Under the pieces are notes generated by a model, which saw only the letters and a list, made by a program, of their open reading frames with translations, searched no databases and was not told the DNA's origin. A DNA stretch of 64,000 nucleotides from Odontesthes bonariensis. Lineage: Eukaryota; Chordata; Actinopteri; Atheriniformes; Atherinopsidae. The stretch is from NCBI RefSeq assembly GCF_027942865.1, contig NC_134515.1:18064227-18128226 (forward strand). Reading direction: 5' to 3'. A program made the position numbers and the translations under genes. Shown one piece after another: positions 26,323 through 38,029 of this stretch. Every line of letters starts with the position of its first letter. Within the stretch, counting starts at the first letter, position 1.

Positions 26323-26685
26323 CCACCAAAGTGCCAGTTGCCCATTATGCACTGACTGAGCCAAAACATATTACATTTGTGACCCCATACACAGCCCGAG
26401 ATGTACACACCCCACCTCTGTATATGACTCATTTATGTAGACAACTTGGAGACTGTTCACAATTCAGAAAATGTTGGAAAACTGAGGGCAACTTGAGCAT
26501 CTTACGCACAACTACACATTTAGTTAACTTTCTTGTTTCCAATTTCGGTTTTCTAATACAATGCTGAGACCAAAGAGGAAAAATTATTTAAGCATGTAAA
26601 AAGGTGTAATTATCATATTAATCTCTGTTTATGTCTGTTGTGCTTTATAGTGTGACCAGTAATAAAGGCCTCCATTTATGTATTA
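26323..26685 (+). other. alx3: alx3 3' UTR
   Basis: Non-coding sequence from the TGA to just past the poly(A) signal at 26661-26666. No other strong signal is seen earlier, so a 3' UTR of about 360 nt is likely, though use of later sites cannot be excluded. Confidence 0.6.
26661..26666 (+). terminator. alx3 poly(A) signal
   Basis: AATAAA 339 bp after the alx3 stop codon, followed by T-rich sequence. It is the first canonical hexamer downstream of the gene. Confidence 0.65.
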
Positions 26686-27890
26686 TTATTTACTATTTTA
26701 TTTAGTAAAAGACTATTCTTGGAAAAGGATGTAGAAAAAGAAGAAACACAAACAATCTCAGCAATTTTTTTTTTTTTAAGCCTTGACAGCACTCTTTGAG
26801 CTAAAAAGAAAGAAAAGAAAATCTGTCATTTATTTATTTATTTAAAAAAAAAAAAAAACAGGGAATGTGGTTGTAAGGCAGAAATGCTTTGCAGGCTGTG
26901 GTTGCCATAAACAAAAAGATTTCTGCCGTGCAAGAAGTGTCCAGAGAGACAGTAGATGTTTCAGTGTACATGACTTTTCTTAAAGTGCACCTAAGGTGGC
27001 ACATTGTGTAGCAGTTCATTCAAGCAAAGCAAATAGAGTGATAGCATATTACTATTAGTGATAACGTATGTTTGGCCATAAACTGAGTCGGGCACGTCTC
27101 ATTCAAACCTGGCATTGTTGTTCTCCTGTACATCTGAGTAGTGATTTACAGTGTGATAGAGTAAGTAAGATTTAGTGCAGATAGCGTTGGGCTGGGTCTT
27201 ATTATTCACTGCAGCCAGGTCATCTGTTTCCTGCTTTTCTCTAAACTAAATTATTCATACGTAGAAGAAAAATATTACATAAATATATTCACGTGGCATG
27301 TTTGGCCTCACAGCACCTCCTTGTTCTGCTTTACCCCAAACAATTTAGTTTATTGTCAAGGAAACATTGAATCGCATGGTACCATCCCATCTGGTTTAAA
27401 TGACTAAATACCACAATATTCATGTCAAATGGGCAAACATGTCAATCCGTGTGAATCTGAGAGCACCGTTTCAACTGAGAAAAAAAACGAGTTTGACTGG
27501 TGGACATAGCCCTCCCAGGAGTCTCCAAGACTTTACAGAGAAAACTCTCCTTTCTCTCTGCTTGCTTCACTATGACAGCCACGCTCGGGGCAGATTAGCT
27601 GCCATTCCCTCGCTCTGTGCTCAGTTTTGTGAGAGGAACATGTGGTTCCAATAGAGGAAAGCACAAACCCATCAGAAACACTTTCCACACCCACAGCTTC
27701 AAATTCCAGGCAGGCCCTGGGAGACGGCAGCTCTCACTGCAGTTACATAGTCCCCACTGATTAAATCCCAGATTAAGTGGAGAAGATAAGAAGAGCTGTC
27801 AGTTGGGATAAGGACCGAGAGATTGGCATCTTCAGAAAAGCTGAAAAAATAGCAGATGGTGGTTTGGTGTTTAGTTTTAGATTTCTTCTT

Positions 27891-27892
<2 letters not shown>

Positions 27893-27924
<32 letters not shown>
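27893..27924. repeat. Poly(T) tract, 32 bases
   Basis: Uninterrupted T run between alx3 and rbm15. It has no coding meaning, though it creates poly-Phe frames. Confidence 0.97.
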
Positions 27925-27928
<4 letters not shown>

Positions 27929-29442
27929 TTGGAGCAGATATATCTCTCCTCTACTCATCAGCAAAGAGGAAACAACAATTTAGTATCTATTTAGTATTCA
28001 TTTTTAATTCTGAACATTGTCAAAGAAGCTGCGTCAACTCAAGACAGCATAGTTGCACAGATGCTTATTTGGCAGAGAAAAAAGGTTAAAGATAAAAATA
28101 ATTACCCCATATTACTTAAGGAAGCCATCATTTTTTATTAAGCTCCCATTAAAGTTACAGTGCTGTAGCATAAGCTTTGATCTGCGCTGACTCAATAAAT
28201 CAGGTAAAGAAGGGCGTACATGATTTGTCAGAAATAGAAGAAAAATGTTGAGTTAAAACTGCACAATGCCGTAGGCAGTTATTTACTGAGCATCACTCTG
28301 TCAGGGTCATTACAGTCTGGAAGTTACTAACCCATTCAGCCTCATTAATGAATGAAAATATGATTTAATGCTCATTAAAAGTTCTATAGTTGGCAGCAGG
28401 CCACTGCTATGTTCTTTGATCTCAACAGGATTTATTTAGGTCTCAGTGTGCAGGTATTGTCCCAGAAAGCTAAACGATGCACCAGCACGGAGTGACCAGC
28501 TCTGGAAAAGGAGCAAACAGTGGACCGGGTGTGCAGGACAGTTGGTTGTAAAATGTTTTGGCTAGTTTCAGACATTTTATTCATCGGCGTTTGAGGTCTC
28601 AGGTGTTCCTCAGGATCAAATCTTGTGGAAGCCCTTAGTGCCAAATTGTGACTAGATAAAGTAGAATGGATAGACGGAGCCAGAATGCACAACACTTGTT
28701 CAGTTCTTTATATCTTTCTGGTGAAAAGCCCTGCGCCACAATCCTCGATGTGCTATGCTTTTCTGCTACGTGCCTGCAGACATTCATTTGTACAAACCAA
28801 CACATTAGGTGTCTCACTAATTTACATAGCAAGCTGTGCAAAAGTGCAAAGAGTGACAGATCAAGACAACAACCTCAAATTAGGGGTTTTTCCTTCTTTT
28901 TCTTCTTATTCTTTTGGTCAAAATTAGAAAAAAAAGTCTGCTTGCAATTAGGAGAAAAATAACTCATAAATTTACTAAAGAGTGGGCTGTTTAGTAAATT
29001 AATTAAAACTTATACCTCCAAATGTACAACTGTCTCACCTAAAGAATTCAGAGGTGCCCTTTAAACACTACTAGTAAATATAGCAACTTTAAGTGTCTCA
29101 TTAATCTACGACTCAAACATGCATGATAGCAGCTTGCTTTTTCCATATACCCAGTGAGGAAACCCGTTCTGCCATTGTCAAGACATGCCATGTCATTTTC
29201 AAGGAAGAAATAGGAAAAACAGGGTGCTGTACTCTTTCATATGGTGCTAAAATGCTGCCACCTTGTGGTATTAGGTCTCATTGAAGGCAAGAAGGTTTAT
29301 TGGCTCCTTGAAAATAACGTTTCTTCCTGGCTAGATTTAGAGCAAAGTTTAAGCCATGAAAAAATTTACTTAAGTAGACAGTGGATGCACAAAAAAAGAT
29401 GCACCCCACATCATACGTTAATACGAATTGGCATTGCGATAT

Positions 29443-29510
29443 TTCATTCATTCATTCATTCATTCATTCATCCATCCATCCGTTTCCTTCCACTTATCCG
29501 TGGTTAGATA
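29443..29510 (-). repeat. (TTCA)n/(TCCA)n repeat with possible LINE 3'-end remnant
   Basis: About seven TTCA units grade into TCCA units and are followed by CGTTTCCTTCCACTTATCCG. That sequence resembles the tail adjoining the TCCA repeats of the RTE-like LINE at 63229 (ATTATCTTCCGCTGGTCCG). It may be a very short 5'-truncated copy in the same orientation. The microsatellite is certain; the LINE origin is tentative. Confidence 0.4.
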
Positions 29511-29774
29511 AGCTCTTCGGATCTTTAGCTTGAGATCTTTAAACTATATAATCAGAAATTAATCTTTTTTCTGCGGTCACGTCAAAGATGTGCTTACTCA
29601 CGGATCGGTTGTGATTGTTTTTAAGTACTTCAGTTATTCAATCCTGTATTTATTTATCTGTTTATTTTCTAAATTCAGCATATTCAGTAAGAAGGGTCTT
29701 TAATTAATGTAAAGATCACAAAGACTGCAACGCTGAGTGAATGATTGACAAGTGCTTCAAACGTTTCCACCCCC

Positions 29775-29960
29775 TTTTCAGCCAATCAGACTGAAGGGGC
29801 GGGCCTTCAGACTAATCTTACCAAAATGGCGACTGTTGTTGTTTTGCCGCAGGGTCAGTGAATAAATCCTTTTATATTTTCAGTAAATTCCTGCATTAGT
29901 TTGCAGAAATAGCACAAGAAACAGTAAAGTACAGCATCGGTCGACTTCGCGTGGGCTGAA
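29775..29960 (+). promoter_or_regulatory. rbm15: rbm15 TATA-less core promoter and 5' UTR
   Basis: Within 190 bp upstream of the rbm15 ATG there is a CCAAT box (29782-29786, GCCAATCAG), a GC box (29796-29803, GGGGCGGG) and an AAATGGCG YY1-type motif (29824-29831). No TATA box is seen. This arrangement is typical of housekeeping promoters. An in-frame TAA at 29925-29927 precedes the start codon. Confidence 0.6.
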
Positions 29961-32507
29961 ATGAAAGGCAAAGAGCGGTCGCCGATTAAAAAACGCTCCC
30001 GGGCCTTGGACGATATTCGAGACAGGGGAGGATGCCACCCGACCAGCAAGAAAATGGGGGCTCTCTCCGTTTCCAGTGGGAGTAATAATGGAAATAATTC
30101 AACCAAAAGCGACGGCGGCTCGACTAGACGGAGTCTGCTCGGTGAAAAAAGAGACCGAGACTTCGATGGTCACAGCCGGGCTGGAAATAACCACAGCTGT
30201 CAGTCTGCTGCCACTAGCTCCGTCGGTAAAAACCACAGCCTTAGCCTGACGCTGGATTTAGCCTCGCCGAGGACCACTTCACGGGGGGAGCAGCGGGTTC
30301 AGCCGCCCAGCACCGAGAGTGAGTACAAAACACTCAAAATAAGCGACCTTGGCACTCAGCTGAGCGATGAGGACATAGAGGATGGACTCTTCCATGAATT
30401 TAAGAAGTTCGGCGACGTGAGCGTTAAGATAAGCCGCAGCAACGACGAACGAATCGCGTTCGTTAATTTCAGGAAGCCGGAGGACGCCAGAGCTGCTAAA
30501 CACGCCAGAGGTCGGCTTGTTCTGTACGACCGGCCGCTGAAGATCGAGGCAGTTTACATTAACAGGAGGAGAAGCCGCTCCCCTGTGGAGAGGGACTTGT
30601 ATGGTGCAGCTCAAAGTCATAGACATTTGCAGAGACCCCTGTCGCCCACTGGGCTTGGATATAGAGACTATCGGCTGCAGCAGCTGGCTTTGGGACGGCT
30701 CCCCCCTCCCCCGCCACCCCCTCTGCCTAGAGAACTGGAGCGGGACAGAGAGTTTGCCCTGTTTGAAGCCAGGGCACGGCCAGCTTTCATCGCAGAGCGA
30801 GCAGCTTTTCGTGAAGAGGATTTTATATCTCCAGAAGATGACCAAAGAGCAAACAGGACGTTGTTTTTAGGCAACCTGGACATTACTGTTACAGAAGCAG
30901 ACCTGAGGAGAGCTTTTGATCGGTTTGGGGTCATTACAGAGGTGGACATTAAGAGACCTACACGTGGACAAACCAGCACATATGGATTTCTGAAATTTGA
31001 GAACCTTGACATGGCACATCGTGCTAAGCTTAGTATGTCTGGCAAAATAGTCGGTCGCAACCCCATAAAGATAGGTTATGGGAAAGCAACGCCCACTACG
31101 CGCTTATGGGTAGGTGGACTTGGGCCTTGGGTTCCCTTAGCCGCTCTAGCCAGAGAGTTTGATCGCTTTGGCACGATAAGGACCATTGATTACAGAAAAG
31201 GGGACACTTGGGCCTACATTCAGTATGAAAGTTTAGATGCAGCACAAGCGGCTTGGACACATATGAGGGGCTTCCCGCTGGGAGGACCAGAAAGAAGACT
31301 TAGAGTGGACTTTGCAGACACTGAGCACCGTTACCAGCAGCAGTTCCTGCAGCCTCTTCCTATACCACCATTTGACATGGTGGCTGAGTCATTTGTTCAT
31401 CGTGCCACACCTGAACCTCTTCGGATCAGAGACCGGACTCCACCGCCACTTCATTTTAGGGACAGAGAGCTCTTTCCTGGAACGGAGTGGCCCAACCCAG
31501 CTATTCGTGAGCGGGTACGGGCGTCACCTTTTGAGCCTCTGGAACATTTGGAGCGGGAACGGCGGGCTCGGGAGCCTTGGTCTTTGGAGCGAGAGCTACA
31601 AGCACGAGAACCTGCACGCAAGCGGCGTGTTATGGAAGATGGACGTCATCTAGACCACTCTCCTGACAGCACAGACAGGACAGTAAGACGGAGGCGTGCT
31701 TCTCCAGAGGGCAGTCCTGGAGGCAGCAGCAGAGACGGAGGGCGCTTCAGTGACTCAGAGCGCCCGATGCGGGGGGAGAGAGCCTCCCCAGCGAGGGAAC
31801 GTAACAGTAGCCTGGAAAGAGGAGGGGCTGAACGGAGGCTCAAAAGCCAGAGTCTCTCCGATAAGGGACCTTTGAGCAGCGTTCTGTCTGCAGTTGGAGA
31901 GCGCAAGCGCAAAGCAGGCGATGGTGGTAAAGGGCCCGCTAAGAGAGAACGTTCTGAGGGTTCCAAGGGGGGTCAGCTGCCCAAGCCAGACGGCACTAAA
32001 CTTAGTTTGGCTTGGCGTGGTATGCTGCTCCTGAAGAACAGCAACTTCCCAGCTAACATGCACCTGCTGGAGGGTGACCACTGTGTAGCCAGCGACCTGC
32101 TTGTTGACAGCACTACAGGACGGCAGGTGAGCGAGCTGAAGATCACGCAGCGTCTCCGTCTGGACCAGCCCAAGCTTGACGAAGTTTCCCGGCGCATCAA
32201 GGTGGCAGGTCCTGGTGGCTACGCCATCCTGTTAGCTGTTCCCGGAACCACAGAGGATACATCGTCTGACCCTGCAGTCTCAACCCAGCGGCCACTTCGC
32301 AACCTGGTGTCCTACCTCAACCAAAAACAAGCAGCTGGAGTCATCAGCCTGCCTGTGGGAGGGAGCAGAGATAAAGACAACACAGGGGTTCTTCATGCTT
32401 TCCCCCCTTGTGATTTCTCCCAGCAGTTCCTGGATTCCTCTGCCAAAGATTTGGCAAAAAGCGAAGAGGACTATCTGGTCATGATTGTGGTTCGTGGTGC
32501 ATCTTAA
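29961..32507 (+). CDS. rbm15: RNA-binding motif protein 15 (SPEN family)
   Basis: A single uninterrupted frame of 848 residues. It contains three RRMs at about 122-200, 298-375 and 379-455 (RNP cores such as RIAFVNF, LFLGNL, YGFLKF and LWVGGL), a Pro run at 248-256, an Arg/Glu/Ser-rich charged middle region, and a C-terminal SPOC domain at about 682-848 (from SLAWRGMLLLKNSNFP). It starts MKGKERSP, which matches an internal segment of human RBM15; human has a longer N-terminus. An in-frame stop upstream supports this start. RBM15 is a nuclear protein that recruits the WTAP/METTL3 m6A writer to target RNAs and acts in Xist silencing in mammals, RNA export and splicing, and blood-cell differentiation. 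The frame ends ...MIVVRGAS directly after the SPOC domain. The neighbouring slc16a4 and alx3 support rbm15 over its paralogue rbm15b. Confidence 0.96.
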   Translation: MKGKERSPIKKRSRALDDIRDRGGCHPTSKKMGALSVSSGSNNGNNSTKSDGGSTRRSLLGEKRDRDFDGHSRAGNNHSCQSAATSSVGKNHSLSLTLDLASPRTTSRGEQRVQPPSTESEYKTLKISDLGTQLSDEDIEDGLFHEFKKFGDVSVKISRSNDERIAFVNFRKPEDARAAKHARGRLVLYDRPLKIEAVYINRRRSRSPVERDLYGAAQSHRHLQRPLSPTGLGYRDYRLQQLALGRLPPPPPPPLPRELERDREFALFEARARPAFIAERAAFREEDFISPEDDQRANRTLFLGNLDITVTEADLRRAFDRFGVITEVDIKRPTRGQTSTYGFLKFENLDMAHRAKLSMSGKIVGRNPIKIGYGKATPTTRLWVGGLGPWVPLAALAREFDRFGTIRTIDYRKGDTWAYIQYESLDAAQAAWTHMRGFPLGGPERRLRVDFADTEHRYQQQFLQPLPIPPFDMVAESFVHRATPEPLRIRDRTPPPLHFRDRELFPGTEWPNPAIRERVRASPFEPLEHLERERRAREPWSLERELQAREPARKRRVMEDGRHLDHSPDSTDRTVRRRRASPEGSPGGSSRDGGRFSDSERPMRGERASPARERNSSLERGGAERRLKSQSLSDKGPLSSVLSAVGERKRKAGDGGKGPAKRERSEGSKGGQLPKPDGTKLSLAWRGMLLLKNSNFPANMHLLEGDHCVASDLLVDSTTGRQVSELKITQRLRLDQPKLDEVSRRIKVAGPGGYAILLAVPGTTEDTSSDPAVSTQRPLRNLVSYLNQKQAAGVISLPVGGSRDKDNTGVLHAFPPCDFSQQFLDSSAKDLAKSEEDYLVMIVVRGAS

Positions 32508-35500
32508 AAAAGTCTCAATGCACTAAGTTCAAGTGGAATCTTTAAAAAGAAGAAAGAAAAAAAATCTGCTGTATGTCAGTAATTATTGCATGCTGTGTGT
32601 TCTGCATCATGGGGTACAGTAGTATGGTTCTGAGTGTTTGTATGTTGCCATGTAATCCACTGCAAGGACAAACGGTGCCCTCTCACAAAACTAAAAGGTT
32701 GTGTGATTTCGAAAAAATTACTTTTCAAAGGGTGTGTGAATTTGATCAGTCACAAACCTGCTGTAATTCAGACAGTTGTGTAAAATGGTTCATTATAAAG
32801 GATACTTTAGTTTAAGTAGCTGAGCTTAAGCAGTTCCAAGCCAGTTACATTTAAGAGCCTATAAGTTCTACAGCAAATATTTTTATTAATTTGCAGGTTT
32901 AAAATGTCACCCATCCAGCTGTACTGCAGGGAACAAATGCATGTTACACCTGCAAAGCTTTTACACAATAACACTTCCCATTACAGTAAAACCTAGAATA
33001 TACTCGTGTGGTAGCCATATCTTTGACACCGTGTTAACTGAAACAAAATATTCTTAAAAAGTCATGTTTATTTCTGGGTTTGTATTACCTCAGCCCCTAC
33101 TGGTGGTGTTATTGGGACAGCTTCGGCTCTAGGTAGTAAACAATGGGACTTGAAAGCCTTGACTTAATGGCGCTGTAATACGCCATCTGTTTTCACATTT
33201 TGAAGGTGAGCATGACCATTTTGAGCTCACGGTATTTATTGAAGGCAAAGTGAACGATCTCTTTGGAGAGAGAAACCCTGGTGACATTTTGTGGTTCAAA
33301 GTACATTACACAGCTTTCTTTTATTTCGCGGGAGCCTGCTCCTCTAGTCGAGCAAATCCCATGGAATATCCTATTTCAAATATATATCCTTTTACAAGTA
33401 CATATATGTGTGTGTATACACATATATATATCCTTGGTAAAGTAGCTCTAAAAGTGGTGTACTGAAAGAGCTGTGCAGTGTGTTTTGATTAAACTCTATG
33501 AATTGCATGTTCGCAGTGTCAAAAATGCAAAAAACTGAAAAGCAACGTAAAGGTCACAAGTTAAAACGTCTAGAAACAGGTCAAACATTTCCGTTACTTA
33601 AAATGAGAGACGAGCTGGGTTGGATTTGAGTGTCTTTGTATTGTGTTACTCTTAATTGGACTGCCAGATTATGGTATAGATGGTAAACTCAAGTGTGTGT
33701 CCGCAGATAAAAGAACTAAATTCTCTATCAACTATGTGTGGAATGCTGAATACTAACAGATGTGACATTTTTCGTCCACGAAATGGGCCAGCCCACAACT
33801 TAATACACAAAGTATTGTAAAGCAAATACTAACACCGTTGTCATATGTTTTTTAATTTTTTTTTATTTAGCTCATCCCTTTATTAGAATTGGTTGTACAT
33901 TGTGATATATGATAAATTACACTAGTGATGGACAGAGAGCTTAGAGGGTTTTGTGTTAATATTTGAAGGAGTTTTTTTTTCCCCTAAAACCAGTAGATCC
34001 TGCAACGATATTCAAAATCAGTAAAATGCTGGTACAAGGCATCAAACCTGCTATTTGTTCAGTTAGAAGGTCGGTGCAGTTTTATGCTTTTAGATGTACT
34101 TTAACAGTAAATATTGAGAGACATTTTAGAGGTCTAAATTTAACAGTATTTCACTGATGCCAACATCTATCAAAGGCCTACTTACCCTATATTGTTTAGC
34201 CACTGATTGTTTGTCATACATTAGCAACTAACTATGAATTATGATTTGCTCAGTTTGGTTTGATTTGTATTGAAAACATTCTTATGTGGCAAATTGTTGT
34301 ACATGTGAACATCGCACCCACTGAAACTTTGGACTCCTGAGGAGACGAATGCAGAGCTGCAGGAAAAAGGCACCCTAGTGTTTGTGAGTCCTCACCGATG
34401 AGGCAGCTTTTAAGTTGTGTAGCCCAACTGCTCCTGTGATGACTTCTGTTTTAAATGGAAAATTGAGCAATGTACGCTTTGATGTCATGGGACAGGAAAA
34501 TCCATAGTGCCCATGCGAAGCTGTTGACATACCTGCAAGTGCGATTTGGGCACTAAATGTGACCGAATATCAATAAATTGTTCATTTGAAGGGAAACGTG
34601 TTTCTTCGATGGAAGTCAATTGAAGAAACAAGCTGCAGTACCTTATTGTGTTTCGAAGGAATTGTCACTTGAAATTTTGTTTCTCCTCGCAACAGGGGAG
34701 ACAGTTTGCAAGTCATTTAGCTCCATTGAGGAGAGACCTGGGTTTGTGAGGATCACTGTTTGCTTACAGGCCTTCTCTGAGCTCCTAAGTTGCCCATCAT
34801 TATTTACTTCCTCCCTCGACTGTTCGTGTGGGCATGTGAACACCTGCTCAGGATCGAGGAGCCTCCGCTCATCCTTGTTTGCAGCCAGAGGCTCGACGCG
34901 GTGGTGGTTGCATACAGCGACACGGTTTGAGAGGCGAGCAACCAGCATCACATGCCAGTTTCCTGTTGTCCACTGTGGTCTTTACTCAAAAAGGTGTCCT
35001 GTGCCGTGTTCCTGGTTCTGAATAGGAGGCGAGGGAAGCTCATCACTGGCCGTCACACACTCCACTGGGGAGATTGAAGGTGACACAACACTGAAATTTC
35101 CATAGTGTCAACAGTTCACGCTGTCTCACTGCAGAGGCTGCTGAACCACTGGGCTTATCTGTCTTTTATTAAACTTGGCCCAGTAATGATTTGATTTGAC
35201 TTAATGTTTGTCTCAGGGAAGAGGATTGGCTCAAACCTCAGCTAGGAATATTGTTGGCCCCTGTTTTGTGCTCTCCTCCGATTGAACCCTCTCTGAGGAG
35301 ATGAGTGAAGCAGTGTGCTTGCTGTTCTGAAGCTGTATCCCATCTCCATCTGACGTCCTGCAGAATGGAAATGAAATACAAACAGGCCACATTGTTCACT
35401 TGTTCGGCCATCGCTGGAAGGAATCCACGCAGCGGACCACGCCCATCGCTGAAGTTTTTCTTTTTGAGGAGACCTGTGTATTTTCTCAGTTCCCTGTTAC

Positions 35501-36279
35501 AAGTTTAAGACCTCCTTACACAGGAAATAAAGTTTTCCATCCACCTTAGCCATAGTAGTGCAAAAACAAATGCAGTGTCGTGTGCCGAGAAGGACGCCTT
35601 ACTTCACTCGAGAGGGATTGCCATTTTGAGGACCACGGAGTTCCCGCTTTCCTCTCTCACGGGCCTCTGCCTGATCCTCTGGACAGAGCCGGTATCTTTG
35701 TGTGTGCCTGCTGTACAGACACAGCACGATGGTGAGTAAGATGAACAAGGGCTGCCTGCCATGACTGTATCGGTGGCTTTGGCAGCAGTGGTGAGTATCA
35801 AGTGTCAACACCACATGTTTTCCAATAAGAAAGGCAATACGGTCACTCTTGTTTTTAGCCAGAGTTATTATGCAAGTTATTTCCACTGATGGTAAAAGTG
35901 TAAAATCCCAGAGAACATTAGGAACATCAGAAACATTCTTGGATCACCTAAATTCCAGCTGAAAATGATCATTTCAAATAGTGTTTTTGGAATTTTTCTG
36001 AAAACATAGTCAAGCTGAGGCGTTCGCTGACATGGGTGAAATGAAATGAGCTTTTCATTACACTGCAGCTCGTGTTTAATTTTCAGTAGGATTTCGCACC
36101 AAATGCTGACAACTTAGTTGTTTATTTTAGATGTAGATCTCAACAAAAAAAATATGTGTCTTGATAAGAAAAGATGGCTGCAGACATTTTCCCAGGTGAT
36201 GATATGACCGGTGAGGAAGCTGATTCTGCTCATTCCTCCAGAGTACAGCAAATAAATGGCTTAAAGCTGTGGTAGTAAT

Positions 36280-36500
36280 ACAGTAATATACATGTACTCG
36301 AGTACTGTACTGAAGGATGCTTAGTGTAGTGAATTTGATGGCAGTAGTAGTATACTGTATGGATTGTTTTACTCCACGACATTTATTTGATACTTATACT
36401 TAAAAGTAAATTCACCTTTTTGGTTAATAATACTGAATAAATTCTGATTATCACTAAAGTTTAAGATAAGACAACACCTATTGATCCTGGGGGATATAAG
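36280..36500 (+). repeat. Degraded teleost dispersed repeats
   Basis: The stretch around TTTTACTCCACGACATTTAT resembles the inner part of the common fish repeat also seen near 12018. The stretch AAGATAAGACAACACCTATT followed by GATCC resembles another abundant fish repeat end. Both are recognised by eye and are too degraded to bound or name. Confidence 0.3.
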
Positions 36501-37689
36501 GTAATTAACCTTAGACCCGCCTCTACCAGCAGAAACACTAAAGGACTAATACACGTGAGTGTGTGACGATAATCCTGTGGTATAATGGCCCTCTGCTACT
36601 TTGTGAGGTATTTTTTTTCTTCATTCAGACACGTAGACGGTAACGCTGTGTTTCTACAGTGCTGCTAATAAGAGTCTTTACCACCCAAGCCCTTTTATTG
36701 ATCAAACAAAAACACATTCATTTAAATGGTGAATTCCAGTTGCTGACTCTAGGCCTTTTGCTCCGGCTCTTGTAAATCTCTCACACAGCGATCGTAATAT
36801 AGCTCGTGAATATAAAACGTAATCTTTGAATAATCTAAAGCTTTCTAAACTGCCAAGAGGCAGTGCTGATATGTCTTTTACTCAGCTGTGCATGTACAGT
36901 AGTCAGACTGTATGGACAGCCGCTGTGTCAGTTAAAACAGTGACAGTGACAACTAGAGTTCATTCAATATGTCGACTAAACAGGATACCATGAGTGCTAG
37001 TGGAGCAGCGGGATGATGCGTGGTAAACTATTAAGAGTATTTACAGTTTAAGATAAAAAATACCGATAAACAAAGGTTATTTAAGGCATTGACCTTTGGT
37101 TAGGTTCTTTAAAAAACCTAGGAAAAAAACAGTAGCATTTCACACATGTGAAATATAGTTTTCGAAGCCTATTTACCTAAATGTAGCAAAGCTGAACCCT
37201 ACAAAAAGTCCATCCTTTAAATCGATTCTGATCATACATACGTCAGTAGACATAGTTTTGCACCACTAGCATTGAGACACCTTGGCTGGATTAGTATTTT
37301 CACAAATATTTATTAAATTCTGGATTCAAACTGATGCGCAGTGTGCTAATCAATTCAGTTCAGGAAACGAGTCAGAGCAGCCTTCCTAATGCTTCACTGT
37401 TAGACAGTCTGATTCAGTTAAATTGGTGACAAAAATCCACAAATTTCACTTATTTATATCATTCATGCTGATTTCACATGATGGATATATAGCACACATT
37501 TCACATCGTTATGCTTAATGAGCAGTTTAATCTATTATGTGTTTATCTGCACCAAGATGTGGTTATTTTGGTGATTTTTTTTTTTTTTTGTATACCGCAT
37601 GCATTTAAAGTTAATCAAAACCGACTACATTAAAAAAAAAAAAAAAGAAAGAATTCTCATCGCTGTCTACCTGTTTGTTTTCCACACAG

Positions 37690-37760
37690 AGATCCACTGG
37701 ACGGGGGTTTGTTCCCAGGACACCGCACACTGCTCTTGGCGTTTCGTCGCATCATCTTTT
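37690..37760 (+). other. Exon-like segment downstream of rbm15
   Basis: 71 bp between a strong acceptor (GTTTGTTTTCCACACAG) and a GTAAGT donor. A poly(A) signal follows 164 bp later, so it may instead be the start of a terminal exon running to about 37945. Splicing from the end of the rbm15 frame would give an alternative C-terminus, but the translation does not resemble the alternative human RBM15 tail I remember. Confidence 0.3.
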
Positions 37761-37923
37761 GTAAGTAATTTAAATGTTCTTAACAGTGCACGAACTATCT
37801 GAAATGATCTAATATGTGGAATGTTTTCAAGTGAAAAATAGAGACGTTGCAACAAGCTTCTTCTTATTAATTATTTTACATTGATGTTAAAACAAAAATG
37901 AATCATTTATCAAGTTTTGTGTC

Positions 37924-37929
37924 AATAAA
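37924..37929 (+). terminator. Poly(A) signal, probable end of rbm15 transcripts
   Basis: AATAAA followed by TTGTCTTGTAACTTGTGTC and a T-rich run, a good GU/U-rich downstream element. It is the last + strand signal before the convergent slc16a4 poly(A) site. Confidence 0.55.
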
Positions 37930-38023
37930 GTATGTTTAATTTGTCTTGTAACTTGTGTCTTTTTCTTTTAACCTTGTCTTCTGAATTGTCTGAATCACAC
38001 AAAAACAGACAGTCACACATCAG

Positions 38024-38029
38024 TTTATT
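38024..38029 (-). terminator. slc16a4 poly(A) signal
   Basis: TTTATT on the + strand reads AATAAA on the minus strand. Downstream in the minus sense comes a TGTGTGACTGTCTG...TTTTTGTGTG element, an ideal GU-rich downstream region. It predicts a cleavage site near 38005 and a 3' UTR of about 2.8 kb. Confidence 0.6.

Larger units (their letters stand above)
26686..29770. other. Spacer between alx3 and rbm15
   Basis: About 3.1 kb with no recognisable coding sequence. It contains a T32 homopolymer (27893-27924), other A/T runs and a TTCA/TCCA simple repeat (29443-29481). No remnant of the genes that separate ALX3 and RBM15 in human (UBL4B, SLC6A17, KCNC4) was recognised. Confidence 0.7.
32508..37945 (+). 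other. rbm15: rbm15 3' UTR and downstream region
   Basis: About 5.4 kb without a recognisable coding exon on either strand. AATAAA hexamers occur at 34572, 35526 and 37924, the last followed by T/GT-rich sequence. If all of it is transcribed it would be a long 3' UTR. Splice-like signals at 35732 (donor) and 37690-37760 (exon-like) suggest an alternative 3' structure. A degraded dispersed repeat lies near 36280-36500. Confidence 0.45.

Noticed and set aside
30279..30845. 188-codon minus-strand ORF and other frames inside 29961-32507
   Set aside because: Shadows of the rbm15 coding sequence caused by its codon composition.
34620..35021. 133-codon plus-strand ORF downstream of rbm15
   Set aside because: No domain is recognised and the opposing strand is also open. 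It most likely lies in the rbm15 3' UTR.
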